Below are positions 46,254 to 61,000 of a stretch of 64,000 nt of DNA, piece by piece (position 1 is the first letter of the stretch; each line of letters begins with the position of its first letter). Under the pieces are notes generated by a model. The model ran no database searches. It saw only the letters and a list, made by a program, of their open reading frames with translations, and was not told the DNA's origin. The stretch comes from Enoplolaimus lenunculus (Eukaryota > Nematoda > Enoplea > Enoplida > Thoracostomopsidae), in contig JASANG010004100.1 of the NCBI GenBank assembly GCA_030248215.1, forward strand, positions 124,001 to 188,000, given 5' to 3'. The position numbers and the translations under genes are program-made.

Positions 46254-47639
46254 CAAGCATGCAGTGTTGTCTGTTTTGCTAGCAATCTTTTATTGCTTTT
46301 AACAGAGTATCACTGTTGTAAGAATCGGCGAATGAGCAGTAGAAAACCAACATCTTCTCGTCGTATCTTCTGCAGTCACATCAAGGCTAATAATCAAACC
46401 AAACACTAGAATGATAGTTTCATTATACTTAACCCAGATATAGTTTTAATAAAGACACAAAGTTCTAAGTACCTACGTTTTTGAAATTTTGTAAACGCTA
46501 GCTAAAATACACACAAAATATATTGTCTTATTCAAGAAATATTGTCTGACATTTTACACAACGATGTCTTACTCCAGACTATATGACTTAAATTTCAAAC
46601 TTTTATTTCTTAATTTTTTCAGAAATATGGGTCATAAATTTTTCAGAAAAGCTCTGACATTTAAGACTTTGTTTCATGAACGATTAAGCCAAATATTTCT
46701 GAAATATAAGACAAATATTTCTGAAGTATAAGCAAATATGTCAGAAAAACAAGACGAACATTTTCCAGGGAAATGGCTCCGCGTGCTAAAACTCAAAAAG
46801 TTACTCTTAATTTTATAACTTAATATCCGTCCGAGACGTAAACTTCTAGGTTGGTGGTAGCCTAAGCTCAACCAGAAATATCGTTGTCGTTGAAATTTGA
46901 TTACTTATATACACTTTTAAGAATATTAACGGTGCAATTTTATACGTACATTAAAAAGTCAGAAAATCAACTCTTGAATATATATAAAGACAGCTGTTTC
47001 TTGAAAGGAAGATGTCTTATAATTTGGCGACGGTATTAAATTTTTGAATAAAGACACTTATGTTTTAATCATTTCAGACACAAATCTCTGTGGTGTTTAA
47101 GACCGTTAAATGTCTGAAATAGAAGACATACATTGTTTGAAAGTTTGAGAAAGTAGGAGTCTTGAAATTTCAAGACTTTTTGACTTTCAGGTTGAAGTTT
47201 GTTCTCCTGTTTGACACGGATTTTATTTACAAAAATTTGCAGCTATATATGACGATCAAGTACCTAAGATTCTTAACTTACTATGCCGTTCGGTAAAATA
47301 TAGATAATTAACCATGCCGAATATTTAACGGTTCCAACATAGAGTACCCTATGTGTATTTTAAGAGGATGCATATAAAACAAAATCTTCACAAGACGTAT
47401 ACGATGCCATTAATACGATCGAGCGAATTTTGAAGTTTTAAATTTGTAATACCGTATGAAGAAAGCTTGTGAAAATATGAAACACTTTTCGTGTTTGGAA
47501 TAAAGCGTTTAATATATTTATGTGAAAAATTGAAAAGCAGTTTTATAAATGCTAATTGACACATTCCAATATTGTTCCGAATTACCCCGAAAAGCGCTAT
47601 CCTTATCGTCTCCTCGGGCTTTCGCATATATCACCTAAT

Positions 47640-47712
47640 TACACTGAAAAGAATGATGAGTCAAATGGACTGTCTCCGAAATAGCCTTTACGGAACAATA
47701 CAAACGGAGTCA
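47640..47712. mobile_element. MITE end of the GAGTCAAATTxACTC family (copy 4)
   Basis: TACACTGAAAAGAATGATGA then GTCAAATGGACTGTCTCCGA and AATAGCC. Confidence 0.55.
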
Positions 47713-49004
47713 TTAATGTTAGAAACAGAAAGCGATAATTATACACAGTAGTGACCAAGATAGAAATGTCGCAATTAAAACAGCGAGACCTAAGCCCAAA
47801 ATTACGATGTTTAAGCAGTAGTCAAAGCCTTGCCTATCGATAAGTGTTACGGTTATAAAAATGAAGTCTGATATATTGTGATTAGTTTTAAATTCATAGC
47901 TAGAGGGGCGGATGTTTCGCAACTGTTTTCAAGATTTGATCGCATAAAAGGTTCCAAATCGAGAAAACGGGAAGTATCTGCATTAGTGCCGACCAGGGTG
48001 CAACGAATACAATTTCCGAACAACCAATTAAATTCTCCGAACCAACCGAACCGAAAAAACTCACCAAAAATTTCATTTTAATCGTATTTTTTGCTCTATT
48101 ATTTAAAAAACAACCTCAGACAACATATATTTATTTTTTTTTTTTTAATAAATATAACAACAAATAAAGAAATAAAAGGTCCACCATCAATGGCTTATAT
48201 TTGGAGTACAATTGGCTTTCAAAAAGAGATCTTAAAAATACAAAGTTAAGAAAACGGCCAAATTATAATACCGGAATTTTAATCCAAAAACAACAACAAC
48301 AAAAAAAAAACAACAAATGCATCTGGTGCCGACTTATCGTAACTTTGCTGAGTCTTGTTGGCGAACTTTTAAGTGAAATTTGATGTTATGGATGATGTAT
48401 CTCGGTATAAGTTTGTAGGGCTTTAGAATGGTGGTTATAAGTTTTTTATACGAAGATAAACCTAATAGAACACAATTTCAACATTGCGTCTAATGGGGTG
48501 ACTCATCAAAATTTTTGGTAATTTGCCAAAATTAACATAACGTTTTCGAAGCATAAATACAAACTGGCATGGGAATAATCTTGGCAACCCAGTGTTAGGA
48601 TAGAGAATCTTTTCCTTCAATCCAGCGGAATTATTAAAATGAGGTTTTCTCGAAATTGGAGTATATATTAGACGTGTTTCGGGGCCAGAAGTTTAACCTG
48701 GGACGGAGCCGAGGCTCGAGCCGGCAAAATACACTACGCTTCAAATTTTATGCATCTTTTGCGTAAGGTAAACATTTGCCTGGGAGTACGGTACTATTCT
48801 GACGCGAACTTTTCAGTTCATTCCGATATATTTTCTAAACGTGCTACTCTCATTCTAATAGTTATAAAATTCTGTTCCCGTTCCGCTTTTTTGATCAGAT
48901 AGGCCAGTGTTTTTCTGGTTTCGTCCATGCTACCGTATAGCACCAGTATCGGGGCCGAAGCCCGGTGCCGGGACATACATACGTAATATTACATATATAA
49001 TATA

Positions 49005-49032
49005 TATTATTTTTGGTCTTTTTTTTAGATTA
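49005..49032 (+). promoter_or_regulatory. Strong 3' splice acceptor just before the SLC26 start (possible trans-splice site)
   Basis: A long T-run ending TTTTTTTAG (AG at 49027-49028) lies 4 bases before the ATG at 49033. An acceptor this close to the start codon, with no obvious donor nearby upstream, is what spliced-leader trans-splicing leaves in nematode genes. A cis-spliced 5'UTR intron would look the same. Confidence 0.45.
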
Positions 49033-52000
49033 ATGAATTATATTAGTGGAAGTAACGGTGGAAGCAGAATATTCTATGATTATGTAAGTCAGCTCCGTGT
49101 TTTGTTTCGTAATGTCATGTGTTGTGGATATAGGCCAGGAACATTGTTGATAAATGTAGTCTATATAGACTTGCAGGTCTCGGTCTCATTTATTGAGCGT
49201 CGGTCGTTTGGGACCGAAACCAGAATTTGAGGATTCAGCGAATCTCCAGCTGTATTGTTGAAGTCAGTGGTCCCTGATTGAAACTTCGCGATGAATCTTT
49301 AATTTTCATTGTTACGAAATAACAATGGAGCAAATATTTTAAAAAACACAACAAATAATTAAAAACACAAAAAACTGCGAAAAAAGCTCTAAAATGACTT
49401 ATTTTGAAAGTTTTAATTTTTGCTGGTGATGATCAACGAGTTACCGAAACCGAGACTTTTCATTTTATGTTAATATAATATGGGTATGGAGTAGACTTAC
49501 CCCGAAGATGACACGTTGGCACCGGGCCAATGAATATTTTATTACATTAAAGGATGTATTTTGTTTGTCAGAATACCCGTTCATGGCTAGTATCGTATGA
49601 CGGTGCAACTGGAATTCCAGTTTCGGTTTCTGATTTCACAGTTTAATTTATTTGCGCTGAATTGTGAATAATTACGTATATATTCAATTAAATTTGCCAT
49701 AAAATGTGATTTACCATTCAGTGTTTTTGTAAATTTCAATTGTTATTTAATTTGAGCACTTGTTTAAAGTCAACTTGCAAAAATGAACAGAACCGTACGT
49801 ATTCTTTTGCACATACTGCAATATTGACCGCTAAAATGATTCTAACGAAATGTTGACTAAAATTATTCTTATCAATAGTAGTATATATGTTATCAATAGT
49901 AGTATATATGTTATGTACATTATGTCCATAACAAACATACGTATACCCATTGATCATACAGTTACCACCAGGCGTGGAATTTCATGGTAGAGTTTGGTGT
50001 TCAAGCGCATTTCTGTATAGTCTGTAACCGCAGTGCAACCGGAAATAAAACTTACCGGAACCGTAATTTAAAAAAATTAAAGGAAACGAAACTGGAACTG
50101 GAAAGTTAAAAACGCGTACCACCGAAAAATTATTTTTTCTTTTTTGCTATGTTAGTAGTGAAAAATAAAAAAAACTTAGTTTAAGATACGTATTTATGTA
50201 CGTTCTGTTGTATTTTAGATTTTCATCATTCACGCCACGCTAAATCGAAAGCTATCTTCGATGATTTATTTTCGGGGATTGTCAAGGTTTACATACTATT
50301 TATACTAACAAAACCTGTTTTATTTTTATCGTCATTTTTTAATAAAATGCTCAATTTCCAGCTGTCTGAATTTAGTACCGAAATTTTTAATTCCGGTAAA
50401 AATTTACGGAATCTAAACCGGAAGGTGAAAAAATGCCGGAACCGGAATTCCGGTTCCACCTTGTCTGTCACCCATCACTTCAGGATTCGTAAATTATATA
50501 TTAAAGTTTCTCATTGATTTTTGTAAAATCTTGTAAACCAGTTGAACTAAATGTAAAATTATGGGTCACGCATCACGGATAAGCAGGCATGATAAATAGT
50601 AAAAACTATTTCAATAGTAAATTTCGTTCATCGTACCCTTATATTCGCCATTTGTGCAAGAGACTCCAAACGTCACGTGTTATAGTCGTAATACTATACA
50701 CCGTTAAATCTTTCAAGGTTTTCCTTTGTAGTGCTGTATATTTTTAAAGGTGTTGCATACATACACAAGACTTGCGAAAAACTTTTTACATATTTTTGAA
50801 TGTCTAGTAATATCTATACTCTTACGTGACTATAATATATACAGACTTTTTAGTTACGTTTACATCCTATATATTTCTTTCTAGTTATTTTGGCGATTTG
50901 TATTGGTCGTTAGTGGCTCCTTTTGCAGTGCCGATATACATTTAGCACCTGATTTTGCTATGTTCATGTCCATAGACGAACCATAATGAAAAATGTTGAA
51001 TTGATTACCCGGGCACCTCACTGCCAACAGTTAAAGGGGTTATACTGCCTATCATTTCATAAGCTATTTGTTTTGAAGCGAGTAGTAGTGGTCAACTTGT
51101 ATTTTTCTGAATTTATATTCGCTCTTATATTCCTGCTCTCATGCTTCCCATTTTCTCCGGAGGGGCTTGCACCCAGGTTTAACCTGGGGACAAACCTGTG
51201 GGTAACTCAAGAGTGTGTGAGTGGTCATTTCCCCAGGCTCACCTAAAGGCAGTTTGCATTCTTTACAGTTTCTCAAGTTTGTAGACCTTTTTAGTAGTTC
51301 GTACATTTACCCAACTGGCATATAACTATCTACGTATATAAGTCATGAATGATTATATACGGTATGACCAGGTAGGTAGCAGTTAAACTGGATTTCATTG
51401 GCAATCAGGTGTTTTAAAGATGTGCTAAGCATCAGATACAATGTAGATCCGCCGGCATTTCAATAATTTGAATACTCTAACGATTTTTCGTATTTAAAAT
51501 GCATTCCCGTAATTCATAACAAATACAAAATACAACGTTTTACGGAAATATTTTTCGTAAATATAGGAAAGTTATTGAGTGAAGCGAAACTCCGAGCGAA
51601 CCTCGGAGTTTCGCGAAGCGTTTTGTTTTGTACTCTGGGGTCGAAAGATGCGCATGTCCGTTCGAAAAGAATCTCAGTAACGGCTGAACTGATTTTGACA
51701 AACTTTTTTGTTTGAAAGCCAATTATCCTGGGGTGTTTACTTCGCATTCGGGTTTTAAACTTTTAAGTCGTTTATTAGCTACGGGCTAATTTGCATAATT
51801 AGTTAAGCCTAAATTAGGACTTTTTACATTATTTTAGTAATTATTACAGTTACAAGCAATCGAATTTCAACATTAAAGGGATTTTGGGTATGAGGAATCT
51901 AAATAGACTGTTCACAAACATCCCAAACCGATAATCGAGTAGTTAGCTATTAGATAATTTGCATATTAGGATATATAGTTTATAAGCCTAAATTAGGACT

Positions 52001-55000
52001 TTTTACAATATTTCAGCAATTATTAAGGTTTAAACCAATCTAATTTCAACACTAAAGGATTTTTAGGTGCGAGGAATTTGAATAAATTTTTTACAACCCC
52101 CAAAAACCGATAATGAAAAATTAGCTTAATTGACGAGACAAAATTAAGACTTTAAATTATTTAAATAATTTTTGGGGTTGCTGAAGGTTTTTGGGTACGA
52201 AGAATCTGAATCAATTGTTTACAAACCTCTTAAACCGATAATTGAGTAGTTAGCTAATAGATAATTTGCATGTAAGCATAATTGATAAGCCTAAATTTGG
52301 CGTTTTTGCAATGTTTCACTAATTATAAGGGTTACAAGCAATCTAATTTCTGCAATAATGGGTTTTTGGGTGCTAGGAATCTGTAGAAATTGTCTACACA
52401 CCCTCAAAACCGATAACCGAATAGTTAGCTAATAGCTAATTTGCATATTAGCTTAATTGACAAGACAAAATTAGGACTTTCTATAAATTATTTCAGTTAT
52501 TCTTAGGGTGACTGAAGGGTTTTTGGGTGCGAGGAATCTGAGTATATTGCTTACACACGTCCAAAACCGATAAATGAATAGTTAGCTAAGAACTAATTTG
52601 CATATATATTACCTTAATTGCTTACGTGTGTTCGAGCTTCGCTCAATAAATGTAGTTCCACTACGACTGATTGTTGTATCGTTTGGCTCCAAGTTTATAA
52701 ATTAAGGGTTAATTAAAATTTATTTCTCGTGTTTTATAGGAACGATTTGATCAGGAATTCGATTACCACAATTTAGAAGATGGTGTTTCGTTATTCCGTC
52801 AAATAGCTGGAGTTACCCGGCGAATATTTCGAAGTACGTAAGATTGTACAGGAAGTGATTGTCATTAATATGCTAATCGCAAGGTTTTTGATGATTTTTG
52901 TGTTAATTTTGGGCATATTTGAGTGGTCAAATTAACTGGTTTCCACAAACAAAGTGAATTAAAAATGCATATTAATGTTGCACACGCCTTCTCCGCGAGC
53001 ATTGTACATTTGGATTGCTTGCTGTTTTTTGCACACCAGTTTCTTTGTGGCATGCTGGTGTGGTCTTTTACGCTTTTAGACATTTCGTTGTCGTACCTGA
53101 AAAAACTAACCTTGAGGACTATTCCGATCCTGGAATGGCTACCAAAATACAAATGGAAGAAATGGTTTGTAGCAGATGTGTTTTCGGGCTTGACGGTTGG
53201 CATAATGAATATCCCTCAAGGTAATCACTTTTTTCTTTTTGTTGCTAGAAAATAGGTTCGTAAACCAGTAAGCCGGGCCGAAACCTGGTTAGTAAAAATG
53301 ACATTATCAAATTTTAATGTAATGTGGAAAGTTTTGTGCTGCAATTAATTATAAGCCACGCATATAACAGTCTGGTATAATTGTAAGTAAGTGTAAAAAT
53401 TGATGATTAAGGGTTAAAATATAATATTCTCCGAACAGGGCGAAGATAAGAGGGACTTGAACAATGAAATTTCCGCAGTACGCGTTGTCGCTTGGAACAC
53501 TGACACAGAGTTTTTTCGGCGTCCTCTTGTTCCTGCGAATGTCTTCGCTTTGTTTTGCAAGTTATAGCTTTTTGAGTGTAGCTTATGCAAATATTTAGGT
53601 GTATCTGTGCTTTTAGGCATGGCGTATGGAATGCTTGCTGGCCTGCCTGCCGTATTCGGACTTTACACTTCATTGTTTCCAGCATTATTTTACGCGATAT
53701 TCGGCACATCGAAACACATTAGCTTTGGTAAGGACTGCATTTGTAGCCTGTTTGCCAGTACTGATGTTACTTGTGATGCAATGGACAAAACGCAGTTAGT
53801 TTGGGGTGTAGTTGCCAATTTCTTGCCGTAACACGAGTAGTAACTTTATTATAACTAATAGGTATACACTATACAGTGCCATGTATCACCCTTTATGATA
53901 AGTTTGCTATGATTGTGAATTTCGATTATCGACCAAAAGTCATTATGTGGTTGGTTGAGAATGTTCACGCACACTTTTGTTTTATGTACTTTGTTTGATT
54001 TTAGGAACGTTTGCTGTGATAAGTTTACTGGTGTCTTCAGCGGTTGAAAAACAGCTACCTCATAATGTTGTGAATCCGACAACGACAGTCGCCACTCCTG
54101 CGTGCCTTATAAATATAACCGATATCGAAGGCTCATTGTCTAACTCTGTTGCAGCAGCTATAGCTCAGTGCATAACTACTTCCCATGGCTCACTTCCACT
54201 GTCAACTCCAATAAGTCCTGCACCGTATCCGGTAGATTCGACTCGCTTGGAAATTACATTTCAGTTCACTTTACTTGTTGGTCTAGTCATGGTGAGTAGT
54301 AAAGATTCCATGAGACCAACACACTTGTGTAACTATATAATTTATAGCGGCCCAATCATGCCAGATTTTAAATACAATCCTTACTGCAGTTGACACAACA
54401 AAGCGTCTTGAAAACTAGAATCGAAATGCGCATTTGTGGCATGCAGAAACTTACCCCGGCAGCAATATACTGACACTGTATTTAGTGTCTATTTTGCTGA
54501 GAAATTGCTGGTTAGTTTAGAGTTAGACCTGTACTATAGTTAGCAAATTTTTGAAAAAAATGCGAAACGTTATGAAAACATTTCATTTTGCGGAAGTCAA
54601 GTATTTTTATGCGTATATTTCCAGATAGCTCTGGGATTACTTCATGTTGGCTTTATCGCGTCATATCTGTCGGATCAGCTTGTTCAAGGAATGACAACCG
54701 GTTCGGCAGTTTTTGTTTTACTCAGTCAAGTTCCGTCGTTGCTAGGATTGCATGGCATTCGATCTGATTCAAGCAATCCGCTAGGGTTTGTTCGAGTAAG
54801 AAGATGTACCACTTAAAACCAGGGTGCAACCGAAATTCAGATTCCGATTAGAATTCTGATTCAAAACGAGTTCCGATTCCGATTTTGATTGCATAATCAA
54901 TCGGAATCGGAGTTTTGAAATTTTAATTTTAATATTTGTGATACGTTACATAAAAATTCTGTATTTTTTATCTATTAAATTGCTTTCGATGAGTTAACTT

Positions 55001-58000
55001 ATCAATACTTGATTGTAGTTTAGCTTTATAGAACCAAAAATTATCGCCAATTTGTTCATGCGAGCTTTTTGAAAAATTTTCCCAGCCAACAGACACCCTA
55101 AATCAACATGATATTTATCAATACAATTTATTCGTACGGTCACAAAATTTCTAGTTCCGATTTCGGTATAATCCAGTTTCGCTTTTCACTCTGCTTCAAA
55201 CTTAATTATCAAGTATTATTAGCACCTGTTACTGTTCTTTCATGCTGAATACTTAGTAGCTGTGTAGCGTGATTCAGTTTTATTGCTGCCCTTTGCCCTC
55301 TGAATTATTTGTAAACACGTTCTGAGTCCACTTCTTGTTAAGTAGATTACATTTTTTGAAGCCGTCTAAACGTGAACATGGGTCAATTTGTCACACTTTA
55401 CAATACAATGCAACTTTGATGAAAACTATACCGAGGCCACTGATTTTTTGGGTAGCTGAGTTATGATGCAGTCCGCAAATATTGACGAGCCGATGGGTCT
55501 ACTGTCTTTTTACACCCTACGCCAATTAATGAAAGAAAAACTGTTGAATATATTTTTCAGTTTGGTTTACCGCGTTTCCGTTCGTACAAGTGCATACGCT
55601 GCTGTTGTTAAATTTTTAACTAAATGACGGCATGCACATAGTTATGTTCAGTTTTCTGTTCTCAAAATTCGAGAAACAAGAATAAAATGACGTTTCTAGC
55701 TTTTATGCACCGTGAAAGTTTGCTGAGTCAGTTTTAAATTATAGACAATGGAGCAGCTATTTGATAAAATATCATCAAGCAATTATGTTGTTTGTATACT
55801 CTCCGTCGTTTGCATTGTGATTCTCGCGGTGTATAAAGAACTGGTTGATCCGTTCGTTAAACGTCGGCTGTGCGCGTTTCCATTTCCTATTGATTTGTTT
55901 ATTGTAAGTTAGATGAGTTTTACTGCACCACGACTCCTGGTTTCTCCATGAGCAATTTTTTGCAGGACCGCTGGAGACGAATTAAAACATTAAGCTTTGC
56001 AGGAATTTTTTCGACACTTTGTCTCATTTTTTATTGTTAAAAGTTCATGCGAAAGCAATATTAGTTTTGAGATAAATACGTCTGCAGTTCAAAACGCGAG
56101 AGATATAAGTATTTTCATGTTTCCTAGAACCTGTATCTTCGGTTGCTTACGCAATTGTTTTCTTAGATGCTCAGAGTTAATGTAGAAATGAGGTTTTTCA
56201 ATGTTTAAGGTTATAATTGCAACTGTGGTGTCATATTTTCTTCATCTAAACCAAGATCATGACGTTAGCATCGTTGGTGATATACCCAAAGGGTAAATTA
56301 TATTGTTATTTGCATCATATTTCAATTCTTATGGCTTTGTTTTAAACAGTCTGTATTTTGGTGGTTTGAATATCAGTTTTATGTAAGAGATGTTCAATTT
56401 TGTTAAAAGTTCTGAGACGCTCATGGTTCTATGCATTTTATTAGCATCTTCTTGATTATTGTAAATGAACCTTGATTAATTGGTTAAGAGTGCCTGAGAT
56501 TATCATACATTCAGTGGTTTTCAATGCAACATTTTTATCTTTGTACAGTATCACTGTTGGAAAATTTAAGTGTCGCGTATATGTGAAAGTGCATTGCTTG
56601 CTGTACATTTTAGGTTACGGGTTCCGACAGTGCCAGGCTCAGAGTACATGCTCAAGCTTCTTCCTGATGCCATTATTACCGGTGTTGTCATATTTTCTCT
56701 TGCAATGTCGATTTCAAAGATTTTCGCGAACAAACACAATTACAGACTGGATTCTAATCAGGTAAGATGTACTGTGACTGTTCTTGGATTGTTTCAAGTT
56801 CCGAGCAAAATTTCAAATTTTTTACGGCTACAGGTTTTCCGATAGTGCCAGGCATTGTCATTATTTTAATACATTGCACAGTAACTACTTATATTTTGTG
56901 GAAGGCAGAATCATTATTTTAAAAAGATGATCTCGTTTTACAATTTCTTTTTACTCATATGGTCGTTTTTAATTGGGTTAAATATTGCTTTTGTTTTTTG
57001 AGACTGCTCTGTTTTGGTATGAGCTACATACATGCTTATTGTTAAAGGAATGGTTCGCAATGGGGATAAGTATTGGTTTGTCTTCCTTATTCAGCTGCTT
57101 TTGCTCTGGCGGATCATTAAGTCGCAGTCTGGTGCAAGAAAAAGGCGGAAAAACACAGGTTGTTTGCAGTTTTAATCTGCTTATAATGTGAAAGCAAATG
57201 CTATTTACCAGTTACGTATATTAAAACTCTTCTTTACTCATATATTTTGTGTTTGTGTCTTTTCTTTGTTTTAGACCGTAATCTGCTAAGTAATAAAGCT
57301 TTCTGCATCCGAACTAACACAGGCTATTATAGTTCTGTTCAAAAATCCACAGTGTATTGTACATTCGCAAGCAGAATTAAGTGAAATAACGGTTAATTTC
57401 AAAACGACGATTGTGTTCAAGAAACGAGCTATAGCGTTTGCGTTCCAAACCAACTCAGATGGCGATTATTCGCATCTTGAACGCAATCGCTCGCAAATAC
57501 GATATTAACGGCTGACTACTATTGCTATTTCCTCTACTACAACTATAATAATCGCGATTTCAGCCGCATTTGCATAGTATTACATTTCTAATCATATGTA
57601 AACTCGGTTACAACGGTAATTGGAAGTGGTACCGCAATCGCATCTTTAAAAGTGATTGGCTGCCAGTATATAAAAATTAAAATTATTACAAAAACGTGAC
57701 TGCTGACGCTGTAGACGCATTTGCGATTACTGCGCATTTAATTCCGTCGGTAACTGTAGTGTGTTCTGAAGAATCTGAACAAAAAATAAACTTTGATGAT
57801 AAGAAATGAAAAGGACAAAATTCAGGTTGCCAATTTGTATTGGCATATGACGGTGGAATATACTGGTTTTTATGAGTACTAGGCAGCCGGTTTCGTGCAA
57901 TGCGCTAGAGTTTGCGAATGCTCAAACATCTTCACGCAGATATTTTTTTCATAGAACTATCACGTTTGTTTTAAGAATTCATTGTAAGCAAAGTAATGCG

Positions 58001-61000
58001 GAAAAGTTGCCCAAAATACGTATGTGGGACATTCCAGCTTTAATATGTAGATATATTTATATGTATATTTATTAATATTGTCTTTAAGCTCGCAAGTTTG
58101 ATTTCATGTGTCATTGTTCTACTAGTCATTTTGGTATTGGCGTCCTTATTTGAACATTTGCCAAAGGTTTGTTGTGTTGTTATGTAATACAGCGCAGATA
58201 AGCGAAGCGGGAGGTTTCCTATAAAGTAAGCGGTTTTACAAAAGCATCTTTGTATTTAGCTGAAATATCTGTTTATAACCCCAATATTTATACATTGGTT
58301 ATGTCAGTACAATTAGTGTAAAAGTGATAGATTGTGTTCGCGGCTTCAGTAATCTGGGCTTTGTCCACCGTAATATCTCGCACATTGACACTAGTTATTT
58401 TGTGTAGGTATCACACCTGTTTGATTGACATCAAAAGGGTAAACTGATTTCCGCAATGAACTGTCCTATACTTTATTATAAATAGGTTAAGCTTGTTTTA
58501 GTTCTGCAAATTTCGCGCAGATTATTAGTGTTTTACGATAAGACCTAACACCATCGTAAGCCTATCAAAGACGTAACATAGTTGAATTAACTTTATAAAG
58601 TGCACCTGTTTGCAGCTTCGCGTGATTTTTTTGTTGTGACAAGTATTGTAAATATGTTTATGAAGGGAACTTGCAATGCTACCTTAAAGTAGATAAGTGT
58701 GGTTTGTACTTTGAGCTATAAACTAACATGTACGTATATAATTGTTATTATGTAAAAACGTTTGCTGTGCGGAATCTCACAGTTTCAACCTGAGATAATC
58801 AGAATTCACTTTTTTCGTAGAGACGAAACAGGAATCAGATAAATATTTTGATCCTTATTAAATATTATATTATATCTCGGATAAATATTTTGATCCTTAT
58901 TAAATATTATATTATATCCCCGATACATGATCCTTATTAAATATTATTTTGCACAAATGTTAACAATACATTGGATCTAAAGAGATGTAATATGTATGCA
59001 CTTTTTTGTGTTCATTTTATGACCTTGCGAATGTCGGAAGTTAGGCACCGGAATAACGACAGATCGAAGACGGGACTAAAATTAATCGTATTATGTAGTT
59101 AAGTAGAGTTGTTAAAGTATGAATTTCTATGACTATTTTATTATAGGCTGCTCTTGCTTCTATCATTGCAGTCGCTCTAAAAGGAATGTTTATGCAATTC
59201 AAGAATTTAGTTCCGCTGTGGAAACATTCGAAAATCGATTTTGTAAGCTCCTAGATTTGAAAATATTGTTTGATGTAGCGCAATATTTTTCTGAAACTCG
59301 AAGCTTTATATGGTTTTTCAATTTACGCTAACATTTTTTCTACGCGTTTGTAAAGCGTTTTCTTGACGAGCCATGATGCACCCGGAGGTGTAAAACACCG
59401 GAGTCGGAGGTCGACGAAATTTGCCGACCCGGAGGTGATGCCGAGGTGAACCGAAATCATGTAGTCAATGCTTAATTCAATAATTTCAACAAATATTCAA
59501 AGCATAGTGTAAAATCTTGGTTTTAGGTTTATTTTTATCAAATACCGACATTTTTCTGTTCAAAATATACCAAAATTAAAACTAAACTTGCTGAACGATT
59601 GTGAAGTTTTAAATTATTAAGGAAAATTTGACTATGAAAGTTGCCACCGGAGGTCGATTTTCAGCTCGAGCCGGAAACTGATCTTCGGTCGTACCCTGCT
59701 TCGTGCCCCTGATGTTTTGTATATATTAGTTGATTGTTTATATTTTCAGCTAATTTGGGTAGTTTCATTTCTATCCGTAGTGTTTCTTGGTGTCAGCTAC
59801 GGAATGGTTGCGGGCGTTGCTTTTGCTATTGTCACGGTGATATATAGATCTCAGTGGTAAGAACTAAACAAAATATGTTGGCTAGCTTCGCTTAACAACA
59901 TCAGCTGTTATCAAATACGGTTGCATGTACCTAGAATTAGTTGTCAGGGTATTAAGAGGTGTAGAGGACCCAACACTCGCCAACAGTTTGTAAACTGGAT
60001 TTGCTTCCTCCCAGTTGACGCCCCATGCTCGGTCAGCGCTCAGCTAATGCACAATTATTACTTAACCATATCATTACGCAATTTTGTTATAAATAGTTCT
60101 GATATCTCAAAGATTCTTTATTTTTAAATGTAACAATGAGCAGTGACCATTGGATTTTAACCTTTGTGCTTCTATTTTTTAGGCCAGAGCATCGATCAAT
60201 GGGACGTGTTGATGGAACCAATTATTATCGTGTGTGTTCGTATTATCGACGGGTGAATAAAAATTGTATCTAATTTCCAATGATATCTGTATAGTTATCT
60301 GTTAATGCAATAATTTAAGAAATAGAAACGTTTTTTTCTTGGACCTTTTGTAAAGATGTTACTCGTTGCAAGTGTTAATTGCTTGTTGTTTTGAAACTCC
60401 GTTTTTTTGCTGTTTTCATATTCCAGAGCTTTTTTATAAGTGCAAATTAAGTTCTTCGGTGTGGAGTTTTTAGCTATTAAATGTATTAGCTAAAGAACTG
60501 CAATTTGTTGAATACAGTTTCTTTTAAGTAAGATCATGCAATGTCAATAGAATGGTGGTATATGTTCAATTATATTTGATTATACTGTAACGGGATCGCT
60601 CGTTTCTTGTATACTACTGTGCCTATAACCGCGTTTGCAACCGCGATAACACAGCATTAAATTTTCAATCGATTGTTAATGCGGTTACAAACGCAGCGCA
60701 TTTACGTCTGTAGTGGAATGTCGTCGTAAACACAAAGAAATTCAAACGTGATTATGAAACTGCGTCCGCCGGCACGATTCCGATAACTACACACTTAATT
60801 TTGTCCGCTACGTATTATGGCGGATTTGTTTCAGTGCCATGAAATTCCCGGTATCAAAATTTTTCGTTTCGATGCTGCGTTATATTTCGCGAACGTTGAT
60901 TTGTTTAAAGAAAAATTGTTCGCTTGCACTGGTCTGGATCCGATTGTTGAAAAAGAGCGTATTCGTAAAGCGACCAAACGGCTGGAAAAGGTTCGAAAAC

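Larger units (their letters stand above)
45130..49032. other. Intergenic stretch upstream of SLC26
   Basis: Contains CCGGAAT-rich degenerate repeats (45330-45450, 47995-48075), TTAGGC-like tracts (45637-45720, 45850-45950), a half MITE (46030-46253) and a TACACACAAAATAT repeat start (46509). No supported exon was found. Confidence 0.4.

Noticed and set aside
53015-53224. 69-aa ORF overlapping SLC26 exon 3
   Set aside because: Out-of-frame shadow. The SLC26 reading (PILEWLPKYKWKKWFVADV) is clearly homologous to the family.
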